Positions 35,425-46,772 of a stretch of 64,000 nt of DNA are shown piece after piece; the first letter of the stretch is position 1; every line of letters starts with the position of its first letter. A program made the position numbers and the translations under genes. The notes beneath the pieces are model-generated. The model was given only the letters and a program-made list of their open reading frames with translations. It was not told the DNA's origin and did not search any database. The DNA is from Muscardinus avellanarius (taxonomy: Eukaryota; Chordata; Mammalia; Rodentia; Gliridae): positions 136,424,904 to 136,488,903 of the forward strand of contig OY726561.1 of assembly GCA_963383645.1 (NCBI GenBank). The letters are read 5' to 3'.

Positions 35425-35638
35425 TGTGTGTGTGTGTGTGTGTGTCTGGGGATGGAACCCAGGGGCATTTTACCTCTGAGCTACACCCCCTGCCGTATTT
35501 TTTATTCTTTATTTTGAAACTGGGCCTCACTGAGTTGTGGAGGCCCTCACTAAGTAGCCGAGGCTGTCCGCGAACCGCGATCCTCCGGTCTCAGCCTCCC
35601 GAATGCTGGGATTACAAGCGTGCGCCACCACGCCTGGC
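35425..35638 (-). mobile_element. Composite SINE with (GT)n lead
   Basis: Antisense; (GT)n at 35425-35443, then CTGGGGATGGAACCCAGGGG to CACCACGCCTGGC. It is tail to tail with the preceding sense copy. Confidence 0.9.
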
Positions 35639-35838
35639 TTCATTTAACCATTTTTAGTGTAAAGTTCTATTGTATTAGGTAGAGTCTCACTGTGGTACAA
35701 CCATCACCACCATCCCAGAATCTTCCTAATTTGAACCTCTGTATTCATGACACAATACCTCCTTACCCCTTCTCCCCCAGCCTCTGAAACCCCTCCACCC
35801 TCGGTGTCTATGAATTTGACTCCTGTGGATACCTTGTA

Positions 35839-36055
35839 AGCCAGGCATGGTGGCACACACCTGGATTCTCAGTACTTGGAAAGCAGAGACAGAAGGATCT
35901 TGGGTTCAAGGCTAGCCTCAGAAACTTAGATTCTCAGCAACCCAGCAAGACCCTGCTTCTAAATAAATAAATAAATATTAAATAAATAAATAAATGCCTG
36001 TAGGTGTAGCTTAGAGGTAGAATGGCCCAGGTTCCGTCCCCAGCACCGCACACAC
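35839..36055 (+). mobile_element. Composite B1-ID SINE
   Basis: Sense; GCCAGGCATGGTGGCACACA to TTCCGTCCCCAGCACCGCAC, with an (AAAT)n linker. Confidence 0.9.
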
Positions 36056-36248
36056 TGTAGAAACCTCATATCAAGCGAGTCTCCAGTACTGGTCTTTCCG
36101 TGATCTGGTTTATTTCACTTGGCAGTGTCCTCAAGGTTGGTCCATAATATTCGAGCATCTATCAGGATTCTCTTTCATTAGAGACTGAACAAGTTCCCAT
36201 TGTATAGACCACATTTGGCCCATCCATCCACCCCCAGCGAATATTTGG

Positions 36249-36458
36249 GATTTTTTTTTTTTTTTTTTGTACCAGGGATGGAACCCAGGGGCCTTCTACC
36301 TCCGAGCGACACCCTAGCCCTATTTTCTTTTCTTTAAGCAAGCTCTCACCAAGTGGCTGAGACCCTTGCTAAATGGCCGAGGCTGGCTTCAAACCTACGA
36401 TTCTCCTGTGTCAGCCTCCCGAGTACTGGGATTGCAGGCATGTGCCACCACGCCCCGG
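36249..36458 (-). mobile_element. Composite B1-ID SINE
   Basis: Antisense with a poly(T) lead; ACCAGGGATGGAACCCAGGG to CACCACGCCCCGG. Confidence 0.9.
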
Positions 36459-36749
36459 TCTGTGGTTCTGATTTGAGCAAGCAGCACTGCGGTTGCATTT
36501 CTGAAGTCCACAGAGCACATGAGAATGAAGAGTTGGGCGGATGGCGCCTCTGCCGCTCCGTCACCTTCGGGTCTCCCACGCAGTCAGAGGGCCACCCACA
36601 GTCACGCCTGGCAAGAGAACCGAGAGACTGCAGAAAGAACGGGGCAGCTGTCTTGTCAAGACTCTCCATTTCATCCCCCTCCCCGTGACACAGGCATTAT
36701 CAGACTGCAGTGTTGGAGACAGTCATTTAGAACCGGGAGTGGAGGCCAC

Positions 36750-36967
36750 TTTTTTTTTTTCTATTTTATGCAGTATTGGGGATGGAACCCAGGGGCATTC
36801 TGCCTCTGAGCTCTACCCCCAGCCCTATTTTTTATACTTTATTTTGAAACAGGGTCTCACTGGGATGCAGAGGGCCTCACTAAATAGCTGAGGCTGTCCG
36901 CGAACTACAGTCCTCCTGTCTCAGCCTCCCAGATGCTGGGATTCCAAGCGTGCGCTATCACGCCTGG
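36750..36967 (-). mobile_element. Composite B1-ID SINE
   Basis: Antisense; GCAGTATTGGGGATGGAACC to TATCACGCCTGGC. Confidence 0.92.
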
Positions 36968-38078
36968 CACCTTGGGATGGTCTTAACTATCTGCGATGAG
37001 AGCTCAGAGCTGGCCCTGGCCCCCATCACTTCTGAGACAGTCTGCTACAGAGAGCCATCATCACAGGAGAATGATTTTACACTTGTGAGCCACGGCCCCG
37101 CGAGGTTTCTGAAAACCAAAGCCCCGCTCCTTTCTGTCTACCAAATGCACTTGGAAACCGAATCCTTGGAAAGAAACCCCCGTTCCTAAACTTGGCGGCA
37201 GCCCTTTGGCCTCTGGAGCCAAAGTGTATGTTGGCCCCTTACCAATGCATCTAGGGCAAGTGAGCGGGGGAGCACGCTTGCTGATCTGTTGGGGTCAGGC
37301 CGGGGCGGGGGGCTTTGTCAAGCACCTGCACCTTCCTGGGCCAGCCAGCCAGCTGGGCCCTCAGTCCTGAGCATGTCCATTTGGTCTTGAGAAGAGCCAG
37401 GCCCGTGGCCGTTGGGCCATCGCTCACCCTGGTGACCAGCACAGCCCGGGACGATGTGTAACTGCTCGCCCACCTAGCGGGAGCAGCTGGGGGTACCAAG
37501 GGCAGCGAGTGAGCCCGCTCTGCCCACTGGCCAACAGCAGCCTCCCTCCTTGGCCTGCCCCCTCCCCACAATCTGCTATGGTCTTTCATAGTCAAGACCA
37601 CTGGAATAAAGAGTCCCAGATTCAAGATCAGAACCCAGACCCCAGGCTCCCATTGCAGCTTGTTCAACAACAGTTAGCTCTGGCTGTTCAGGGCCACTGG
37701 GACTCCCGCACCACCCCACACCTTGTTGTTGGCCACAGGTCCATGTTGATGGGAGGATTCCTGAGTGGGGTGCGGGAAGATGGGTCAGAGAGCCCCTTGT
37801 CTCTCTCAGCAGAAACATCTTATTATTGTGTTTCCAGACTAAAGAGTCTTCCCTGATTGCTGGGAGCCTGCAACGTTGCTGAGCCACCCCGGCCTTCCTT
37901 CAGGAGGGCAGGCCCACCGCCAGGCCCATGCGCTGACCGGCAGGGCCCACGTCACATGCCGGGACCTCGCTAGGGAAACACAGCCTTCTAGCACTTGGCA
38001 TCTGCCCGTGCGTCACCATACGGTCTCTGTTCCAAGGGCACTGGAGCTCAGAGAGGTTTTGAAATTTGCTCAAACCTA

Positions 38079-38242
38079 GGCATGGTGGCTCACGCTGGTA
38101 ATTCCAGTGTCTGGGAAGCTGAGATAGAAGGATCACGGGTTTGAGGCCAGCCTCAACAACTTAGCAAGGCCCTGGTTCAAGAGAAAAAATAAAAAGGGCT
38201 GAGGATATAGCTCAATGGCAGAGCACCCAGTGTTTAATCCTC

Positions 38243-38286
<44 letters not shown>
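38079..38286 (+). mobile_element. Composite SINE with (CA)n tail
   Basis: Sense; GGCATGGTGGCTCACGCTGG to GTTTAATCCTCAGTAAC, then (AC)n to 38286. Confidence 0.92.
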
Positions 38287-38288
<2 letters not shown>

Positions 38289-38425
38289 AGTTCCATGTTT
38301 TCATTATCAAAACATTAGAAAATAAACAGAAGATAACAAAATCAAGTTCATGTAAGCACTTGGGGAGAGCCTGGTGTTCTAGAGGGTGTGCTTGAAAGGT
38401 CTTCCAAATATACAAGGTCTTTGTA

Positions 38426-38837
38426 GGCCAGGCGCGGTGGCGCAAGCTTGTAATCCCAGAACTTGGGAGGCTGAGACAGGAAGATCACGGGTTCACAGCC
38501 AGCCTCAGCTACTTAGTGAGGCCCTCTGCAACTTACTGAGACCCTGTTTCAAAATACAGAATAAAAAACAGGGCTGGGGCCGGGCGTGGTGGCGCACGCT
38601 TGTAATCCCTGCGCTTGGGAGGCGGAGACAGGAGGATCGCGCAGGTTTGAAGTCAGCCGCGCTGATTTAAGAGATCCTGTTTCCAAATAAAAATATAAAG
38701 TAGGTTTGGGAGTGTAGCCCGGAGGTAGAAGGGTTTCCAGGAACCCCAGTACCACCAAAAACAAAAAAACAGGGCTGGGGGTGTAGTTCAGAGGTAGAAT
38801 GCCCCTGAATTCCATTCCTAATACTGCAAAACAAAAA
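38426..38837 (+). mobile_element. Composite SINE with nested SINE
   Basis: The outer sense copy (38426-38579 and 38781-38837) is flanked by an exact 21-bp target duplication (38405-38425 and 38838-38858, core ACAAGGTCTTTGTA). It is split in its ID half by a second SINE. Confidence 0.96.
38580..38763 (+). mobile_element. Derived-lineage SINE (inner)
   Basis: CCGGGCGTGGTGGCGCACGC to GGGTTTCCAGGAACCCCAGT. Flanked by the 17-bp duplication AAAAAACAGGGCTGGGG at 38563-38579 and 38764-38780. Confidence 0.96.
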
Positions 38838-39239
38838 CAAATATACAAGGTCTTTGTATATTCAGAGAGTGCAGAGAAGTATTATAAATAAGGGACCATA
38901 TTCGACTCCAAATTCTTAGTTATTTTTGGAACCTAACCAGGACGTTACCATGTTTTCCCATGTGCATAACCTGTAACATGGGAGGACATGGTAACTTCCC
39001 CACTAACTGTAAGAGGCTGCATAGGATTTCACGGCATGTGTGGACCACTCTGAATTCTCTGTAGGAGGGGAGGAGGAAGGCATGAAGGGATGCTAGCCAA
39101 TGTCTGGGGCTGCCCACATGCCCCGCTGCTTGGCTCCCTGTCCGTAGATGGCGCAGGGTCCAGATGTCTTGACCCAGACAGATGCGGTGGCTTGCTTGCT
39201 TTGCCTGGGACCGGCCTCATGACTGATGGAGGAGATACC

Positions 39240-39600
39240 TGTGCTAGCTGTTAAGTAAAATAAAAAATTATGCGAGTAAAATAAAAAATAATGTGAGTAC
39301 GGCGGAGTGTGAAAAACACGAGAGAGGTCCGGTACACGTGGCATGTAAAGTTTTAATGGCACGGCTCTCCTGGGGATCAGGGCGAGGCACAGTGGGCCCC
39401 GCGCGCCTGTCCGAAGCTAGAGGACGCGGGCTCTCCTGTTCAAGGTATGCGTCTTGCGAGATGGGGGGTTTACTCGCGGGAACGCCCAATTCTCGTGGGG
39501 GTTTCGGCCCCTCCCTTGCCCTGCAGAGGTCATGTGACACAAAGTCACACGAGTGCAGGACCCAACTTATCACTAGCAACTTGCAGGTACGTCTTGTACA
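39240..39600 (-). mobile_element. CpG-rich LTR-like block
   Basis: A CpG-dense stretch (39295-39500) sits between a duplicated GCGAGTAAAATAAAAAAT motif near 39255-39300 and GCAACTTGCAGGTACG near 39580. It resembles a solo LTR more than host intron sequence. No coding region and no family is recognised. It could instead be a small CpG island or enhancer. Confidence 0.3.
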
Positions 39601-40774
39601 GACACCAGTGGTGACAAACGGCAGTGGAAGGACCGGGCTGCTGTATATGGGAGAGGGGGAAGGATGGTAGGAGAACAGACACCCCCATGTCCCCCAGCTC
39701 CAACATCCAGGGCAGAACCCAACAGCTCCAGGAAGAACCCACTCTGAAGGGCAGGTCTGGTCTATAACCCTTGCTTTTTCCCACCGGACTTCCAGGCGCC
39801 TAGCTCAGGGCCACACCTGCCCTGGAAATTAAACAGAATCCCATCTGCATTAATCAACAACCCTATGAGCGAAATGAAGTCAGAGGTTTCCTTTGGCTGG
39901 AACGAGGCAGGAATAAAAGGGATCTTGTGCAACGGGGCCCTTGGAACCCTCAGGCCTTGGAGAAGCGGCGATACTGGTTGTTTGTCGTGAGCCAAATTAA
40001 AACCAGGAGTGTGGTGGCGGCTGCCAGGCCTGGCCAGGTCCACAGCCACAGGGATGGCGGTGCCCACAGCTTTGCGGGGGTGATGGGGCCTCCCAGAAGG
40101 ACCTCGGGGAACAGCTTGGCTCCTTCGAGTATAGCCGCAGCTCTCCCATCTGTAATAAGAGAGGTTGGACTACAAGGTCACAGAGTCCCTTCTGTTTTAA
40201 GAGATCTGTGGTTCTTGGGAGCTGCCCGGGTATATTAAGGTCACTCAGTGTTATTGGTGGTCAGCCTCCCAGTGTAACATGATGCCAGGGCTCCTTTCAC
40301 TCCGAGGGTCATGACTCAGGCGGGACCCAGCCCCGGTGACCTCACCATGGTGGGACAGAGTGACCTCTGTCTTGCTGAAGACAACTCCGAGTCAAGTCCC
40401 AGAGCCCCAGGGCTGAGCACAGGCTGCTGCAGGCCAGCAGGGGAGGGCGTTGACCCTGGATCTCCTTTTTTAGCTGGAGATCTCCTGGCCTCTCCTGTTC
40501 AGCTGTCCATCAGCACCGAGGGGAAAAACAGCGTGGCCCTCAGGAGCTCTCTCTCCTGCTTGCGTGGGCTGCCCCTGGAGCGGGGTCACACTCCACGAGT
40601 CCCTCCTGCCACCCAAGCAGAAGGCCTGAGCCTTGGGGCCTGTGTCCAGTCTTCCAGCCCAGCCTCCAGCCCTGGCATGGGGGAGAGGCCAGGACCGGAG
40701 GCCGGCTGGTGGGACCCGGAGCCCAGAGCTGACCAAGTGGTCCCAGTGGTGACCCAGCGGCCCTCTCCTTGCAG

Positions 40775-41002
40775 GGAACAGCAGCCACTTCCAGGCCGAC
40801 CTCTGCCAGAAGCATCGGCAGGACCCTTCCCCAAGCAAGTGCCACAGTGCCACCCAGGATGCCAGGAAGGAGACCAGCAGCATGTGGGGCCTCATGGTGA
40901 TGGCCCAGCTGCTGGCCGGCATCGGGACCGTGCCCATCCAGCCGTTTGGCATCTCCTACGTGGACGACTTTGCGGAGCCCAGCAACTCGCCGCTGTATAT
41001 CT
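40775..41002 (+). CDS. SLCO2A1: SLCO2A1 exon 4
   Basis: 228 nt (residues about 133-208 and the first base of Ser209). It completes Gly133, then reads [13 protein letters not shown], giving a glycosylation sequon at N134. The extracellular loop has paired cysteines (ADLC and SKCHS). Membrane helix 4 follows, with the conserved [17 protein letters not shown]. Acceptor TCCTTGCAG, donor GTGAGT. Confidence 0.97.
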
Positions 41003-41588
41003 GTGAGTCACTGGCTGTGGGTGGGTACTGAGGTGGCGCTTTCTGAGGCCCCAGGGCCCCATGCGGTCTCACCCTCTTTGTCCACAGCTCAGCCAATGAG
41101 CGCAGGGCCCTGGCAGTCAGATAGAGCTGGTGTGACTGTGCACCCTGTTATCTCTCATCTATACAGCCCAGAGCAAGGGGCCGACTCCAGGGTCCCGGGC
41201 GATTGACCTGCTAGACAGCTGAGCTGTCCGTGGGATTGCAGGAGACGGTGCACGTAGCCGCTCAGCCCCGAGCTGGCGCTGGGGGCAGCTACTCCTTCTG
41301 CTCAGGTGCAGCCCAGGGCTCATAAGTTTGGGCTGAGCTGTCTGCTTGGGGGCAGGTGAGCCTCCATGAAGCTCATGCAAAGCAGATAGCAGATGACTAT
41401 CTGAATTCCCAGCGCCTCCACTTAGAACAAACCACAGAGAGCTTCCTGGGGGGAACCACACCCCAGACCAGACAGACCACAGCGCGGGTTCTGTGACCCG
41501 CAGGCTCCCACCAGGGCCTCCAGCATCATACCCACAGATGGCGTCATCCATCAACACACCCCATCCCGGTTGACAATTTTAAAATGCT

Positions 41589-42075
41589 GGGGTGAACCGG
41601 GCATGGTGGAGCTCGCTTGTAATCCCAGTACTTGGGAGGTTGACACAGGAGGATCACAGGCTCAAGGCCAGCCTCAGCTACTTAAGTGAGGGCCTCTACA
41701 ACTTAGTGAGACCCTCTTTCAAAATTAAGGATAAAAAATAGGGCTGAGGAGAGCTGGGCGTGGTGGCATATACTTGTAATCCCAGTACTTGAGAGGCTGA
41801 GACAGGAGGACCGCAGGTTTGTGGCTAGCTTCAGCTACTTAGTGAGGTTTTCAGCAACTTAGACTCTGTTTCAAAATAAAGAATAAATAAATAAATAAAT
41901 AAATAAAAACAGGGCTGAGGGTGTAGCTCAGAGGTAGAATGCCCCTGGGTTCAATCCCCAGTACCACGGGGAAAAAAAAATGGGGGTATAACTCGGAGGT
42001 AGAATGCCCCTGGGTTCAGTCCTCAGTTCCACCAATAAAATAAAATAAAATAAAATAAAATAAAATAAAATAAAA
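41589..42075 (+). mobile_element. Nested pair of composite SINEs
   Basis: The outer copy starts at 41589 and its ID half resumes at 41980. The inner full copy is at 41754-41979. The tail is (TAAAA)n to 42080. TAAAATGCT precedes it at 41580-41588. Confidence 0.88.
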
Positions 42076-42084
42076 TAAAATGCT

Positions 42085-42291
42085 GTGTGGTGGGGCAAGC
42101 CTATAATCCCAGTACTTGAGAGGCTGAGACAGGAAGATCGCAGGTTCACAGCCAGCCTCAGTAACTTAGCAAGACTCTCTGTGACTTAGTAAGACCCTAT
42201 ATCAAAATAAAAACTAAAAGGGCTGGGGCGTAGCTTGGAGGTTGAACACCCCTGGGTTCAATTCTCGGTATCAAAAAGAGAAACCAAAAAG
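42085..42291 (+). mobile_element. Composite SINE at the same target
   Basis: Sense; GTGTGGTGGGGCAAGCCTAT to GGTTCAATTCTCGGTATC. Bounded by TAAAATGCT at 42076-42084 and 42292-42300. Confidence 0.9.
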
Positions 42292-42427
42292 TAAAATGCT
42301 AAGGAATCCTTAGCATTTTTATTTCCTGGTCGCAGTCTCTCTGGCAGTCAACCAGAGGAGAAACCCACTTGGTTCGGCATGTCTTGGCGCCTTAGTGGCT
42401 CTGATCACACCTCCCCGTAGGTGTTAG

Positions 42428-42904
<477 letters not shown>

Positions 42905-43037
42905 TAAAAAATACCCCTCTGGTTCTTTAATTATAAGATGTTGCTGACTGTTTAAAAACCAAAGACTTAATGAGAGCTCTTCTGGGCGGGGGGGTGGGGG
43001 GGATCAGTATGGAGGTTCCTCAAAAGACTAGGAAGGA

Positions 43038-43242
43038 GCTGGGCGTGGGGGCGCACGCTTGTAATCCCAGCATTTGGGAGGCTGAGACCTGGAGGATCGT
43101 GGTTCACGGCCAGCCTCAGATACTTACTGAGGCCCTTTGCAACTCAGTGAGACCCGGTTTCAAAATAAATAATAAAAAATAGGACAGGGGGTGTAGCTGG
43201 GAGGTCAAATGCCCCTGGGTTCCATCCCCAGACCCGGAAAAA
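43038..43242 (+). mobile_element. Composite SINE in L1 (first)
   Basis: CTGGGCGTGGGGGCGCACGC to TTCCATCCCCAGACCCGG. Flanked by AAAAGACTAGGAAGGA (43022-43037) and AAAAGACTAGGAATGGA (43243-43259). Confidence 0.93.
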
Positions 43243-43259
43243 AAAAGACTAGGAATGGA

Positions 43260-43474
43260 TCCGAGCATGGTGGCACACACACTTATAATCCCAGTATTGA
43301 GAGGTTGGAAAAAGGGGATCTCAGGTTCAAAGCCATCCTCAGCTACTTAGTGAGGCTTTCCACAACTTGGTGAGAACCTGTTTCCAAATAAGAAATAAAG
43401 TAGGGCTGGGGGTATAACTTGGAGGTAGAATGCCTCTGATTTCAATCCCAGTACCCCCTCCCACACCAAAAAAA
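43260..43474 (+). mobile_element. Composite SINE in L1 (second, same target)
   Basis: CCGAGCATGGTGGCACACAC to CAATCCCAGTACCCC and poly(A). Its right flank AAAAGATTAGGGAAGGA (43475-43491) is a third copy of the same target. Confidence 0.93.
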
Positions 43475-43779
43475 AAAAGATTAGGGAAGGAACCACCCAC
43501 CATATGATCAAGCTATCCCACTCCTCTCTGTCCTTCTAAAAGAATTCAAGTTAGACTACAAGAGTAATAGCGCATGCTCACAGCGGCACAGTTCACAACA
43601 GCCAAATCGTGCAACCAGGAGACGATGGATGGAGAAACGTGGATTAAGCACACGATGGAACGCCCCTCAGCCGCAAAGAGGAACAGAAGCATGCCATTTG
43701 CAGGACAATGGATGGAACTAGAGACTAGCATGCTGAGATAGTCCCGAGAATTATGACCCGTATCTAGGGAAGTGTGGCG

Positions 43780-43930
43780 TGGCGTTTGGCTGTGGGCTCG
43801 CAGCCTGGTTCCACGTGAGTGAGCCTGGCTTTGTCCTCAGTTCCCTCATCTGGGAAATGGAGCCATGATAGTAAAATAGGGTTGTTGTACAGACTACAGC
43901 AAGTCTGATATACATGAAGAGGTTAACAGG
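43780..43930 (+). mobile_element. MIR-like fragment
   Basis: TCAGTTCCCTCATCTGGGAA, ATGGAGCCATGATAG and AGGGTTGTTGTACAGACTA follow the MIR core and 3' order. Confidence 0.75.
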
Positions 43931-43999
43931 TGTGGGCTCACGAGCTTCCCAGAATGGCATGGACTAAGTCACTGGGTGTCCTAGAAAACAGAGTCCTTA

Positions 44000-44165
44000 A
44001 GCCGGGTATGGCGGTGCATGCCTATAATCCTTAGTATTTGGAGGCAAGAGAGAGGAGGATCGCAGGTTTGAGACTAGCTTTGGTAATTTAAGCAAGACTC
44101 TGTTTCAAAATAAAAAGGGCTGGAGCTGGAGAATGCCCTTGGGTTTAATCCCCGGTACCATGAAA
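44000..44165 (+). mobile_element. Composite B1-ID SINE
   Basis: Sense with a shortened ID half; GCCGGGTATGGCGGTGCATG to TTAATCCCCGGTACCATG. Confidence 0.85.
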
Positions 44166-45029
44166 AATAAAGAAACGGGAGTTGATAGACATGGCGTGAG
44201 TGCTGGGTTCGCCATTCAGCGACCAGCCCAGTCTGAGGAGCCAAGGGCTTCTGGCCCTGTGGATGTGTCCCACCCACCCAGCCTCCCACACAACGGGGAA
44301 GGGCGGCAGCGTGGCAGAGGGACAAAGTGCTTTCTAAGTTCAAAGGCGGGAGAGAAGGCGCCTGCCTGAGGTAGTCGGGGAGGGCTTCAGAACACAGCCA
44401 AGAAGTTGGAAAGTATATGGCGGGTGGGCATGGTCTCTGAAGTTCCCACGGCCGGAAGCTGTGCCGGGAGGCAGGGCTGGGCTGGGCCCTTGGGAAGAGA
44501 ACCCCACACAGGGCAGGGCCCACTCATCTCACAAAGAGTGAGGCAGGTGACCATGCTAACGAACGGTGCTGCCGGAGCCGAGATCCCCATCCCTGAGGGC
44601 CATCAGACTGTCATCAGCCTCCACAGCAAATGAAAGTGGCCTCGGGCCCGAGCCATCCGGGACTTCCGGAGTTGGTTTCTGATCCTCAGCTGCACAAAGA
44701 GACCAGCAGTAGAGTCCCCGGTCCACCAGGAGAGCGTCCAAGGACACCTGCGGCGGTGTGACTGTCTCCTTCTGCCACTGTCCCTTCCCTCTGTGCCCAT
44801 CACAATTAGTTGATGCAAAGAAACACAAAGGCAGACTTGCAGAGAGTTGCCAGGAGGAAAGTGTCTGCCTGAGAGGCCAGGCGGCCCACGCTGTTGATGG
44901 CGGCTTCCTCAGGCTCCTGAGGACTAGGGGGCCACATTTCTTAGCGATCGAGAAAGTTGAGTTGTTGAAGATTTCAGTGCTTAAGGTTGGTGCAGGTTTG
45001 GGCCCCGGGAAGAGACAAGTTTGAAACTG

Positions 45030-45160
45030 ACCAACAAAATGGCACTGAATGGTCGTTATCTTGGATGAGGGACTTAACCTCTTAGACCTTCAGTTTCCTG
45101 GTTGGCTAGAGGTAGAGAGAAGGAACTCCTACCTCATAGGCTTACTCTGAAAACTTGGTG
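45030..45160 (+). mobile_element. MIR-like fragment
   Basis: GAGGGACTTAACCTCTTAGA, CCTTCAGTTTCCTGG and CTACCTCATAGGCTTA match the MIR pattern. Confidence 0.65.
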
Positions 45161-45461
45161 GGAAAACAGATGGGCGGGTCTGGACTGCGGCACTCCCTCT
45201 AGAGAGTGGGTTTCCTACACTCTTATTCTGCTGATTGTCTTAATAAAAGCAGGTGGGGGGAAGGTACCACTCCCTGGGGCCTGGGGATTTTCTAATGCTC
45301 AGGTACAGTGGCCACGGTTCTTTAAGAAGACTAGGATGTCTTGGAAAGGTATCCCAGCCAACGTTCTAACCGATGGCTTGCCTTGTCTTAGTTGGTCTTC
45401 CCAGTGAGGTGAAGTCATGCGTTCATTCACCAAACACTTGCACCCTCTGGTTTCTCCCCAG

Positions 45462-45598
45462 CTGCAGTTAACTTGAGCCCGGGTGACCCTCGATGGATCG
45501 GAGCCTGGTGGCTGGGCCTGCTCATCTCTTCGGGCTTCTTGGTCCTCACCTCTTTGCCCTTTTTCTTCTTCCCTAGAACTATGCACAGAGGAGGGGAG
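45462..45598 (+). CDS. SLCO2A1: SLCO2A1 exon 6
   Basis: 137 nt (residues about 242-287), ending in phase 0. It carries the OATP family signature as [14 protein letters not shown], the Asp-x-Arg-Trp-Ile-Gly-Ala-Trp-Trp block at the mouth of helix 6. A hydrophobic helix follows, ending LPFFFFPR, then the start of the variable cytoplasmic loop (TMHRGGE). Acceptor TCTCCCCAG, donor GTAAGG. Confidence 0.97.
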
Positions 45599-45823
45599 GT
45601 AAGGTTCTGAGCGCCCGTGACTCGAGCTAGAGGAGCTTAAGAAAGGGAAGCGGGGTGAATAAAGCAGAGCGGAGCCACTGCGGCCGACTGGGTGACAGCG
45701 TAACACGTTTCACCACGCAGAACTTCTCAGAGGCTTTGAGAGGTGAAGGAGCTGGTGAATGTCCAAAAGGTGGTATCTGCTGAATGGTCCGTCACCACAT
45801 TAGCACTGAAAAGAGCAGGGGGG

Positions 45824-46280
45824 AGCCGGGTGTGCTGGCGCACGCTTGTCATCCCAGCGTTTGGGGGGCTGAGACAGGAGGATTGCGGTTAGAGGCCAGC
45901 CTCAGCCACTTAGTGAGGCCCTGTGCAACTCAGTGAGACCCTGTTTCAAAATAAAGAATAAAAAATAGGCTGGAAGCCAGGCATGGTGGAGCGCGCTTGT
46001 AATCCCAGCATTCAGGAGGCTGAGACCAGAGAATTGTGGTTCGCGGACAGCTTCAGGTACTTAGTGAGGTCCTCTGCAGCTTAGTGAGACCCTGTTTCAA
46101 AATAAAGAAAAAATAATAAGGCAGGGGGTGTAGCTCAGAGGTCAAATGCCCCTGGCTTCCATCACCAGACCCACACACACAAAAAAAAATAGTGTGGAGT
46201 GTAGTTCGGAGGTAGAATGTTCCCGGGTTCCATCCCTAGTACCGCAAAACAAACAAACAAACAAACAAACAAACAACAAA
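45824..46280 (+). mobile_element. Nested composite SINEs
   Basis: The outer copy begins GCCGGGTGTGCTGGCGCACG and breaks at about 45974. The inner copy (about 45975-46190) ends in ACACACAC plus poly(A). The outer ID half then resumes and ends in (AAAC)n at 46245-46279. Confidence 0.88.
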
Positions 46281-46286
46281 TGATCA

Positions 46287-46410
46287 AAGCTGGGCAGGGT
46301 GGTGCATGCCTGTAATCCCAGTACTTGGGAGGCTGAGACAAGAGCATGGCAGGTTTGAGGCCCACCTCAGCAACTTAGCGAGACCCTTGGCAACTTAGAC
46401 CTTGTTTCAA

Positions 46411-46455
<45 letters not shown>

Positions 46456-46515
46456 CAAACTGGGTATGTATAGCTGAGAGGTAGAATGCCCCTGGGTTCA
46501 ATCCTTAGTTTCCTC
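46287..46515 (+). mobile_element. Composite SINE with (AAT)n linker
   Basis: Sense; AGCTGGGCAGGGTGGTGCAT to GGTTCAATCCTTAG, with the linker expanded to (AAT)n at 46409-46454. Confidence 0.92.
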
Positions 46516-46764
46516 CCCCCGAACATAAAATATGTATGGTCCTTTTAACCAAGTTGAATAGGGATCATTGACCAGGGAAGACAGAGGATCTGGAGCCAAG
46601 GACAGTCAAAACAAGACAAAAAAACCCACAAAAAACAAAAACAAGAAGCACAGGCACTGTTTGTTTCAAGAGCGCATCTTCACAAACCAGCCCTGAACCA
46701 TCATGCCTGGAGCGCGGCGGGCGCAGGGCAGGACCACTAACTGACACTCACCCCTTTTGCTGCC

Positions 46765-46772
46765 CCCAGCAG
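46765..46772 (+). promoter_or_regulatory. SLCO2A1: NAGNAG tandem splice acceptor, exon 7
   Basis: CCCAGCAG gives two AGs three bases apart. The proximal choice starts exon 7 at 46770 with Gln; the distal choice starts at 46773 with Pro. Both keep the frame. Confidence 0.8.

Larger units (their letters stand above)
18581..40774 (+). other. SLCO2A1: Intron 3 of SLCO2A1
   Basis: 22194 nt. The 5' part (18690-20880) is old antisense L1. Then come dense SINEs, an LTR-like block (25570-26330), the inverted duplication pair (28165-28273 and 29703-29811), an L1 3' end split by a SINE (32655-33060) and a CpG-rich LTR-like block (39240-39600). Unique-looking stretches are 20880-21240, 22720-24776, 24993-25570, 26330-26888, 27564-28164, 28935-29311, 29812-30172, 30404-30931, 31505-32235, 33337-33833, 34387-35180, 36459-36749, 36968-38078, 38859-39239 and 39600-40774. 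No extra coding exon is supported. Confidence 0.88.
42995..43745 (+). mobile_element. L1 ORF2 end, split by two SINEs
   Basis: CAGTATGGAGGTTCCTCAAA before the first SINE, then AACCACCCACCATATGATCA, GTTCACAACAGCCAAATCG and GGACAATGGATGGAACTAGA after the second. This is the classic L1 ORF2 3' region on the sense strand. It is broken and short. Confidence 0.85.
45599..46769 (+). other. SLCO2A1: Intron 6 of SLCO2A1
   Basis: 1171 nt. About half is sense-oriented SINE sequence (45824-46280 and 46287-46515) with AAAC and AAT microsatellite tails. 45599-45823 and 46516-46769 look unique. The intron ends in the CCCAGCAG double acceptor. Confidence 0.9.

Noticed and set aside
40311..41006. 231-codon frame covering exon 4 as a single-exon gene
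   Set aside because: It is read in a different frame from the PGT peptide and simply overlaps exon 4 and intron sequence.
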